Assembly (NCBI GenBank): GCA_014843695.1
Contig: CM026390.1
Coordinates: 18,358,306 to 18,422,305, forward strand
Direction of reading: 5' to 3'
Length of the DNA: 64,000 nt
Origin: Archivesica marissinica
Lineage: Eukaryota > Mollusca > Bivalvia > Venerida > Vesicomyidae
Below, piece after piece: positions 36,801 through 48,500 of this stretch (positions within the stretch are counted from its first letter, which is position 1; each line of letters starts with the position of its first letter). Under the pieces are notes generated by a model. That model saw only the letters and a program-made list of their open reading frames with translations. It had not been told where the DNA came from and did not search any database. The position numbers were made by a program, and so were the translations under genes.

Positions 36801-39456
36801 TATACGGCTTCATTGGAAATTCAGTAAGTTTCTATACAATGTGCAGAATTAATACCCTGTTAAATGAACATGGTACAGGAATAGACGTGTAATGACGCAC
36901 TGCGTCATTTCTAATATTACAGTTCAAAGTTTATGAGCGTAGGTTACGGTATTTATAAGCATTTCAGTTATTGTTGCTCGTATCTCGTCCTACTAGTGTG
37001 GCGTCCGTGGTCCAGTGGTAGAGCGTCGGATTTGGAATCGAACAGTCCCGGGTTCGATACTCGGTCAGGCCACGTATGTAGTGTCATTGAGCAAGGCACC
37101 TCACACACATAGCTTAGTACTGGTTAATCGCTTAGGTCGGCTAAGCCTGTCCAGGAAAACATGTCTAAGTCCCCGCGAGGGGTTTGACATTAAAGGAACA
37201 TACATATATACCTCTAGCAAATAATTAATTGCGAGACTAATGCATTGTGGGTATATCTTTATTTCTGTCTCATCTATATACAGTACATACATTTCAATTT
37301 ATATTATAACACATACATTGCACATAGCCAAGCACATTCTACAAATGAGAATTATAAGAGACAATAGCATATTATCGCGTTCGCTTCTCATCAATGCAAT
37401 CCGGGTTCGATCCTCGGACCTGGACGGTGGTCGCCAAATCGGACAGGTGTGTTTTCTCCGGGTACTCCGGTTTCCTCCCCCACACGAATGACTACATATA
37501 CGCTTTCATCCGCGCCAACGAGAGTGATTAATATAACTTGTTAAGACTTGCTTCGCAATCGTTGTAAAATTAAAGTTTAAAAAAATAGCATATTACAATT
37601 CGTGAGACATGTCTTAATTTCTAAAAACTATGTAAAAGTCGCTAATCATAGCACTAAAACATATTTAAAATACTGGTTTTTAAGATTCTGACAGGGAAAA
37701 AGAGCACAATCTCGCAAATTAGAATATGTTTTATGAAATCAGAACCTCTGATCAGATCAGGGATGGTTGGATTAGCAGTTTTTACATAGTTCACATACAA
37801 TGTTCACAATAAAATAATATACACATTATTTAAATAGATAAGAACTACGACGCTGTAAAATATTAAAGCAGGTTTTGGCACATATACGTATTAATGAATA
37901 ACGTGATAAATGTAGGGTATGTTTCTGATGTGAAGTATTGTGGTCTGATTCTTTTACGTGCACGGTGTAAAGCACCGACACGAGACCTTGGTTTAAAGTC
38001 CCATCTGACAGACTGTTAATTTTATTAGGGTCAGACGGGGATCGAACCTGCGATCCCTGGATTACCAGTCCAGCGTGTTACCACTGGACTACAGATCCGT
38101 ATATAGTGTGAAGTATACCCATTGTGTTATTCTATAAACATCATTTGTAAAATATGTAAGTTTGTAAAGTATGCAAAGCCGGACTATTAAATTGTAAAAA
38201 ATTCAAATCACCTGACTTGATTTGTTGATTTGAATGTGTGGTTTTAATGAGAACGGAAATGTACGATGTCGGTATTGTATTTCCGTATTATATTCCGTAT
38301 ATATAATTAAGAACTAAAGACGATTATGATTTTAATACGGAAATACAATAACGACATCGTACATTTCCGTACATTTCCGTACATTTCCGTATATATAATT
38401 AAGAACTAAAGATGATTATGATTTTAATACTGAAATACAATAACGACATCGTACATTTCCGTACATTTCCGTATATATAATTTATATTGTTGTATAATTA
38501 TGAATGTAAATAACAGAATAACAGTCTTACTACACAACCCTCCGCAAATGTATTCACGAGCAAAGTCAGCTGACATTTGTATTGTATAAAAGGGTAAATA
38601 TATACATGTATATACAGTCAAACCTGTGTTTAGCAGCCGACCTGTAGTAAGCAGCCAATTTTCTGATTCCCAATATGTTGTTTTATTATAAAGTTGCCCT
38701 CTATTAAGCAACCGATGTGCTAAGCACCCACTTTCTGTGATTCCCTTGGCTGGCTGCTTAACACAGGTTTGACTGTACAGTCACACTTGCTCGAAAGACA
38801 ACCAAAATACTACATTGTCTATTAACACATATTCAGGTCCCGATTGTGTTGCTAAGGAACAAATTAGTCGGTCTTTATTAAGAGACCCGTCCTGCTTAGA
38901 GACAGCTTTTTGTCATTCCATGTGGTGGCCTCTTAATGCAGGTTTGATTGTATGCATATTGTTCGTTCATTTTCAGGCTAAGACTGCCTCGCGCAGTGCA
39001 CGGAACCAATCTAAGATGGTGATACTCTTTGAGTGATACATGTAAACAGTTCCTATAACATGCACATGTATTTCTAAACCCGCTAATGTAAACATTTACG
39101 ATCTAACCCGATACCGAATCGATATAGAAATTCAACCATTTGATATTGAAATACATACATTATTTATGTCGGTCAATATATATAGCCCATAGTTGGTTGA
39201 GTAGTGCGCATACGCAGCAGTCGGAACCCCATAGATCGTCAGCCACTGTTGTCGTTCTTTTTTGTACAAAGAGACACTTTTAGATGTACTGTGATTCCTT
39301 TATATGACCCCCCTGCCTGCTGCCATGCATACTATGTGTAAATTGTAAATCTATGAACTATGTCGCATTCAATGACGATTATGATGATGATGATGATGAT
39401 GGTGATAGTGGTGGTGGTGGTGGTGGTGATGATGATGATGATGATGTTGCTGTTGC

Positions 39457-39526
<70 letters not shown>

Positions 39527-39529
39527 TGA

Positions 39530-39583
<54 letters not shown>

Positions 39584-42500
39584 GTCATTATTTCAAAATT
39601 ATATCTGCGAACGTCGGTGTCATATATTCGGTGTCGGATGAGATCGTGCATATATATACATATATATACCTACACTGATATTCAGCCGTCCGTCCACTGC
39701 ATTGATCCATAACATGTGCTTATACTTAACAGTTAGTGACTAATGCTTTAACACGTGTGTTCTAACAACATATATATGATCTACTGTATACATCTAATTT
39801 CGCAAAAGCTTCAAATCGCAAATTTTAAAATTCACAAAAACATTTCGGGCTGCTCATTTCCAAGAGGTATATTGCGGATTACAATACGCCCAGAGAAGCG
39901 AGACTCCAGGTGCCATATGTAACAGACACACAATTGTCACAAACAAGTCATAGCCAGCGTTCAGTGCAAAATCGCTTGCTTAAAAACGAAAGTACCCCCC
40001 TTGAAAACAGCATATCGACTGTATCGATTTTTTATTTTGATCGATTCTCGCCAATTGAAATATTGAATTGAATAAAGGATATTATTTTGTTTCACATTAT
40101 GGCAATGATAGATGTGATTTACTGATGTGATCGTTGACTTGTTCAATGCTCCTACACTGTATATTTTGATCCTTGTTCGGGGAAGTTCTCGAGTGTGTTT
40201 TACGTTTATTTATCGTCGCTACCGGTTGCCCATTTGAGCTACGCCTCCTGAAGAGATTAGTCATTTTAGATTTTTACCACTGGACTACAGATCCGTCTGT
40301 GAGAAAGTTCTCGTGTGTTTTTTTGCTTCATATATTCTCAGATATATCAGTTTTTACTTTTTAGCAATTTGCCAAATATAATTGCGAAACGTTAACGCTT
40401 TAATGTCACGAAATAAGAAGCTACATGTCGTGTGTTAATGTCAAACGTATGAAATGAGAAATTAATTCACTCATATATAAAAGTTTTTGTTATATTAATA
40501 GGCGAAATACTAGTAGATCATGGACTACTTTGCGTAGGAAATATTGGTTTGGAGTTCTGGTGCGTAGGAATTAACCACACAGGCCGTAAGTCTAAATTGT
40601 TAATTTCTAGGCACCAGAAGGACATACACTGATTTTGCAGGCATTCAATACAGCATAACAAATATAATATACTTTATACCGAGTGATTTACCCCACATAT
40701 ATATCTGACAACAGGTGGCAGTGCACAGTTATTTCACTCCGCGAACAATCGTACTGATAGTAATGTTCAGATTATCTTGCCAAATATTCCTGCAGGCAGA
40801 TCTGAAATAAAGAAAACATTCATTTCTTTCTACAAAGACCAAACCCTCATCACAAAACAGGATACAACAGAATCAATTCGATGTATTCCTAATTTTACAT
40901 ATAAATGTGTTCATGTTTAGACCACAAAAATAGGTGAAAGTCTGATTCAATTGTACCAATTTTGTCAGCTATTCACAAAAATATTCGGTCAAAGAGAAAC
41001 AGTTTAATTTCTTTAATTACACAATCTTTGAAATAAACTGTACAAATATGTGGTCGACCATCTATTTTCCCCGTTATTTGCAATTATGTTTACCCTATTT
41101 GAATTCACATGCTGCAAAATGGCTGCCCGAAGCTATACGCGTAGCTTCACATTTCCAGCACAGGCAATGTGCAGTATCATCGAGGTCAAACAATAGCTCA
41201 CATAATAGTTTGTGAACATGAATTTTGAACATGAAGCTAAATAATGAACAATGCACTGTTATAAACATCACACATGTATTCCAAATTATATTTTACCTAT
41301 TTTGTAAGAATTCGACCATGGCTAATTCGAACGCGTGGCTCAAAACTGTGAACTCCACCCATATAGCATATGTATCGTATGTTATACCTACACTAAATAG
41401 TAACGTATCTTGTATTCAGTTTACAACACTAATCTGCTACTGTTGGATGCTAAATTTTACAGTTGACGACAATATAGTCAGTTTTAGTTCAGAAGAGGCA
41501 ACGTGGAATTTAAATGCCTTGCCTAAGGGCACAATCGTAACGGCTCCAGTGGGGCTCGAACTCCGGACCTTTCGCACCTGTAGCGAACGCGCATCCACGG
41601 CGCTATCACGACTTCCACTAAGTCTTTTTTGAAGCTGTACAAGATATATATTAAGCTGACAAAACGATTTAATCAAGATTGAAATTGTTGAACAATATAT
41701 AAATATTTCATCTCGATGATGTGGCAGGGGATATTGTCAACCCGAGGAAAATAATGTCGACCGAGCCTAATATTGTCAACCCGAGGAAAATAATGTCGAC
41801 CGAGGCGAATATTGTCAACCCGAGGAAAATAATATCGACCGAGGCGAATATTGTCAACCCGAAGAAAATAATGTCGACCGAGCCTAATATTGTCAACTCG
41901 AGGAAATTAATGTCGACCGAGGCGAATATTGTCAACTCGAGGAAATTAATGTCGACCGAGGCTAATATTGTCAACCCGAGGAAAATAATGGCGACCGAGG
42001 CTAATATTGTCAACCCGAGGAAAATAATGTCGACCGAGGCGAATATTGTCAACTCGAGGAAATTAATGTCGACCGAGGCTACTATTGTCAACCCGAGGAA
42101 AATAATGTCGACCGTCGACATTATTTTTCCGAGAGTTGACAATATCCACTGTCACACTCACCGAGATGAAATATTTATATAGTATTCATTTATTTTGTTA
42201 TACCGAACACTCTGCTGTTCTGGCTTTATGTTGTTTGGCAAGCCTGATATGTTTTCGTGACAACCGTAATGTGTAATCTTTATGTTTAACAAATACGCTA
42301 CTGTACCCTACATTACTTAAATAACGATACAGCTAAACGGTTTACGAACTATGTTGGCTTCGTGGAAGTGATAGCGCAGTGGATGAGCGTTCGCTTCATG
42401 TTCGAAACGTCCGGAGTTCGAGCCCCGCTGGAGCCGTTACGATTGTGCCCTTAGACAAGGCATTTAAATTCCACGTTGCCTCTTCTCTCTCCCTCATGGC

Positions 42501-45500
42501 GATGGATTCCATCAGGAATGAGGTGATTAATATAAGTTGCAAGAACTTGTTTTGCAATCTAGCTAAACTATATTTGTATAAACTAACTATGTTGACTGAT
42601 AAAATAAGTATCGATATCCTATTTACATTTTTTACATTTTACCGAATAATTTTTCAACAAAACATTCTGCGAGACTACATGAAAACAAGATGGCGGCATA
42701 ATAAATAAAATCACATTGAAATTAGACGGTAAAGTCCGAGTAGCGTGATTTTGTTCCGAATGAGGTTATTCAGAGGTGAGACATTGCCATGAGACATTGA
42801 ACAATGTCGCCCGCTAGGATGTGGAAAATTGTGCATGAGGTAGTCACGCGAGGTTAGCAAATATCAATATTGTATTATTTTGAAATTTTAATAAACATGT
42901 AGCTAGATATGGTTACCAGGTGGTAAGTTGCAACTAGAGCACGTAACCGGGGATAGTGCCCAGTAGAAAACGGTATATGTACTTTATGTTTTAAAACGTA
43001 TTTTAGATACAGTTTACGGTATAAGGACTTTATGTTTTAAAACGTATTTTAGGTACAGTTTACATCCACACAAGTGTACATCTAATACAATTTAATTTAA
43101 CCACCATAATTATTAACTGTGTTTATATGTTAATCAATTGTATGTCACTAGTTATGTAATTTTGTATAATTTCCATTACTTGGAAAGGCTTAATTTAATG
43201 TACGTAGCCCTTGTCAGAATTCCTTAGTACTACTGACATCGCCTTTGTAACTGAGCTGCTTTGTGCATTTTGTACATCATAGCTGCATTCGACTGATATA
43301 GAAGTTGATACATCCATAGATCACTACGGTGTTGCTAGATGTGGTGGTAAGAGTGTATCGTAATCCGTACAAACAGGAATTAGGTAATGATTTGTAAGCC
43401 GTAGAAAACATAGCAAATGAACTAATTCCGGTATTGAATCCAGAGGTTCTTGCACAATTTACTAACTTCCGTATTGATTGAAACACATATACTGACACTT
43501 GTAATTTAGCATACAAAGCTAGCCGCCCACATTTTCAGATTGTGATATGGCATATGTCAATAATCAGTTATAGCCCTGTCTACGTAGGATATGCCAACAT
43601 CGTGTATGTTCATAAGTTCATAACCAAGATTAGTGCGCATGCCAAACCCGACAGGTCGACATCGGTAAGGAAAGCACACACTGGATTAATGAGTGCAGTG
43701 AACGTCCTAAACGACATCAACATAATTCATACCGCGAGTACAAAACTGGCAAAGCGCTTTATCGACGAGGGCAAAGACAGAAAGCCGATAAATATCTTAA
43801 GTGAAATGCTTGACGATATACTAGACGAGGCTGCGGAAATATACAGTATAGGCTTTTCTGGAAGCTACTTAGGAAACTCAAACATAATTCAAATTATTCC
43901 TGTTATTGCAGACAGGGAACGTTAAAATAACCACATAGATGGAGGCTTCAAACAGATAACGATACCGTATTTAAGCTGCAACTCATCGATACTGATCTAA
44001 TAGGCAACCGGTTGCGACAATAAATAAACGTAAAACACATACTGATCTAACTCTCCACATTGTCAACATTTCATTAATAGTAAAAGATTACTGTCGAATC
44101 CTACCGAAACAGAGCCGTGGATACTGGGTAATATTGTACCGGGATATGTGACCCATGACCAGGTTAAGGAGCGAATGAAGTCACTTAAACTCGGAACAGC
44201 TCAGTTATTAATGACATAGTATACTAGAGGACATAGAACACGCACACCTACATTATATACTAGAGGACATAGAACACGCACACCTACATTATATACTAGA
44301 GGACATAGAACACGCACACCTACATTATATACTAGAGGACATAGAACACGCACACCTACATCATATGATTATTATTACATGAAAACGAAATACGAAGGAT
44401 TCCATCAAAGGTATATCACATTTGTATTACAAAACACATACTGAACAACTAAAAATATTCCAAAATCTTTACAACTATGTATTTATATAGTTATTGTTTT
44501 TCATGTAAAACACACTTATCCGAAGTGTGCGTTTGCTATGTCCTCTAGTATAAATTAAAACATAATACGGAGAAACGGAGCTGTGCCGAGAGCCAATCCA
44601 AACAGTGCGATCATTGTGAAGATACAAGTATATAGTTTACTATATCTGTAGGTACATTAAGTATTGGTTAACGTTTATTAGTACGTATTTACGCACTAAT
44701 AAACTTTAACGTGCTTAGTGTTTTAAATTATTTGTGTACACTCTCTACATGTCTCCGCCCTCTTTCGTCCCGCGGCATTGATTGACACCCCGAAACATCA
44801 AAATCGCGCCTGTCATCTTTTACCGCCTTATGCAAATTATATTTTGTCTCCTCGCTGGCATAGAGAAACAGTACGACACGATTAAAATATAAACGCATTG
44901 AATAAAGCATAATTAAATACGGAAAGCAAAGAACGCGCTATATCGTAATGGCGTGTTTATCGGGCGTCACCCGCAAGGGATTAACCCAGAGACAGCGACC
45001 AGTCCATAACAAAGGGTTATAATGCCGAGTGTATATACGACTCAAGAGTTATGGCAGGGAATCACAGAAACTAATCTAAGCACAAATTAATCACGTACAG
45101 TAAGTGATTAATTGTAAAACGATCAAAGGGTTTCCTTGCAGGTATTGACACGATCAGATATATATGTAATGCTATGCTTAGCGTCGAATGTAGAAAATTG
45201 GCAACATTCTGTCAGGTTACATTCCATGAAACATTTTAATTAATTACGACATTCAATATATTATAGATAACTACTTCAAATGCAAAGTAATTCCATCGAA
45301 ATACGTCTGCCAAAAGAAATCAATAACACAATGTGTACGGCGACTAATGAAACTGCTTGATAGAGGGAACCTAGCAACGAAGGCTGGTTCTGACCTTGAC
45401 TGTATTTTAAACCGCTACATAAGTATAACTACTGTCTACAAACTGTGTACGCACAGACGTTAAAAGGGAATGGTTGCGGGGAAGCAGATAACCCGACCAG

Positions 45501-48500
45501 ACAGAACAGAACGTGCCGTCTGAGCAGGCTGTATGCTTATTGCTCTTCATACAGTGGAAGCTGAAGCACCCTGTCCGAATAGCAAATAACATATTACGCC
45601 GCGGCTGATCTGGATCTATATTGTTTGCACATGTTCTGAATTTATTCGGCGCTGAAAGAGTTAAAGCTATTGGATGTAATCGGATGTGAAATATCAGCTA
45701 ATGGCCCAACCTGCATTGGCAATATTCTTTTTCTAACTTTGATTTGTACATAGCCCCCCACTCTGGAACATTAGCGTACAGTCAGTATGTTGTGGTGGAG
45801 AAGTTCACCCTCATTTCCTGGGTAGAAACCAGTCCTCAAATCTCCAACCTCCGCAAGCGACTGATAACGTTTTCACATATCATTGTATCATTATTTTATG
45901 ATAGGTATCGAACTCACAGTCTATGTTGTTTGCCGTTTACGTGTTTGCCGTTTACGTTTACGTGTTTGCCGTTTACGTTTACGTGTTTGCCGTGAAAGAC
46001 AACGGCGTGCTAGAGTACTCGAACACTGAGTCTCTAGTAATGTAACATTCATTGACACTTCGTACGGTTAGATACGATGCTATCCAACAGTTGTAGATGG
46101 CTGTTACACTGCCGCTGCCAGAGTTTCGTATACCGACATGAATGCATGTACTTTTTGTTCCTAAGATATTTTCTGGCAACCACGAACAGTTAATTAGACA
46201 TTTTGATAGCAAACAGAAAATAACGTTATTATATTAAATAATACCGGAACTAATTCGTATTACGGACGTTCACACTAACATATTATTAAGTGGTTGTGTA
46301 TTTGTGTATTGTAGTGAAATGAGGCTCCCGACAAATGAATTAAATTTGGTAACAAACATTATATTAGCCAAAATCATTGGAAATCATAAAGAAATAGAGA
46401 ATTTGCGTTTATGAGTGTAAGATAGCGTGCGTGCGTGTGTGCGCGTGTGTGACGTTTAGTTATCGTCGCTACCGGTTGCCCATATGAGCGAAGCCTCCTG
46501 GAGAGATTAGTCATTTTAGATTTTGGAGGATAGTGCAATGATACAGATAGAGAACCATTCCAGAGTCTCCTCTGGTTCTTTTACGTGCACGGTGTACTAG
46601 ACCTCGGTTTAAAATCCCATCTGAATGACTGTTAATTTTATTAGGATTTTACCAGTCCAGTGTGTTACCACTGGACTACAGATCCGTCTGTCAATTGTTA
46701 CAAGTGACGTCAAATATACGTGTTTTATAGTTTTTAGTTTTATACAAATTGATTTTAGCTCGATTGCGAAACAAGTTCATACAACTTAGACTAATCGCTC
46801 TCGAGACCTCAATCCTGGTGGAGAATAGGCAACGTGGAATTTAAAATGACTTGCGTAAGGGCACAATCGCAACAGCTACAACCGGGCGCAAACTCCAGGC
46901 AGTTCACAGCTAAAGCGAACACGCTCCCACCGCGCTATCACGACTTCCACGTGTATTATGATTACATGTACATGTGTGCTTTTGTTGTTGTTGTTGTTGA
47001 TTCAGTTTATTTACCCTCGCCACCGGTAAACCATATGGGCGAGCTAACGTGCTTTCGCACCGTCGATTATTCGATGATTGTTGTGTCGTCGGTGTCTTGT
47101 AGAGTGGTGTAGATTGAAGATTGAAGTTGTAGATTCCCGTGAATATTTCGGTCCAAGATGATTATGTTACTCGATAGTTATTCCTTGTTGGTTGTGTCTA
47201 AGTTGATTAATTCCAAGATGATTATGGTCTAGAAGATTATGGTGCTGGTGATTATGGTACTGGTGTCTCTCTCCGCCATCATGTCCAAGGTGGTTATATT
47301 CTCGGTACTTTTTAGGGCCACATCCTCCACGATTAGTCGGCTCACAGCAGCAAAATGGTTCGGTTGTTCCGTTGTTGTCCACCCCGTTGACGCATCCGGG
47401 GTCGAGGTCGCATCCCTCCGTCTCCAACCGCTCGCCCATCATTGGAGACAGATAAAAAAGTTCGAGGCGACGAGTGCGCCATCCACGCGAAACGACTGCC
47501 GTCCTCTCCTACCCAGTCACTCGTCGCCTCTTCAGCGCCCCAGTATTAGCTGTCGCTGATCTAGGAAAGTGTAAGACACTCAAAAGAGTCGATGCGGGTC
47601 CTCGTCTGTATGCGTCAGCGGCGTGGATTGGTCACTTCGGAACAGGTGATCCAATTTCCTGCTGTGAGCTGTGCCTTGTTCCCGACGTGCACGGTGTGGA
47701 GGCACGAACAAGATGTGTGCTTTTGTAATGTGTCACTGTATATATACATTCACGTCCGTTCACATATAATTAGTGTATTATATGTGATGTGTTGTACATG
47801 TTTATGGCAATGTATTGTCGATGTACTTGTTAGTTTAAACATATTTTATCCTACCTTCATGTGAAATAACGTACAAAAACGGCCTGCCTAATAAATTTTG
47901 CTTTATTAGTCAGTGCCTAATAAAGCTTTCGTGATGGACTACTTTTATGACCCAGATTACGGTTTGTAAATAAACAAAGCGTCTGTCGTCACATTGTTTT
48001 GTCTGCTGAGTTTGGAAAATGTCCCCAAGAAGAAAGTCGTGTACAGGCAAACTTTCAGGTTGTTTGTGGTGAATTAACAGCACTCGATGAGACCCCTCTG
48101 GAAACTACTGTAAATAGAAATATCAATGCGCAACATATTACCAAGTGTGTAGCGAGTTTGTAAGCTGTCATGGCTAGTTTGTTTGTTTTTGTGTCGGGTG
48201 CACACTCAGAATGTAGGATAAATAGAATATTAGGTTACTGTCTTATAAATTTTAATTTATTAGGCAGAGCCTCGCCTTATCAAAAACAGAAAAAGGATTA
48301 GAATGAAAGACAGAGTCTTATATAATTCTTCTCCTATGTGTACTTGTTAATCTCCCAAGAGGAGTAAGATAAGTGTATTGCAGTATAATATATAATATAT
48401 AACACACGTTATAGCAATATTAATACGCTTTTAGTATAATCTCGAACATATATATTTATATACCCGTAGAGTATAGAATATATTGTAGCCAAATGGGCAT

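Noticed and set aside
39379..39651. Poly-Ile/poly-Ser frame
   Set aside because: Translation of the GAT microsatellite.
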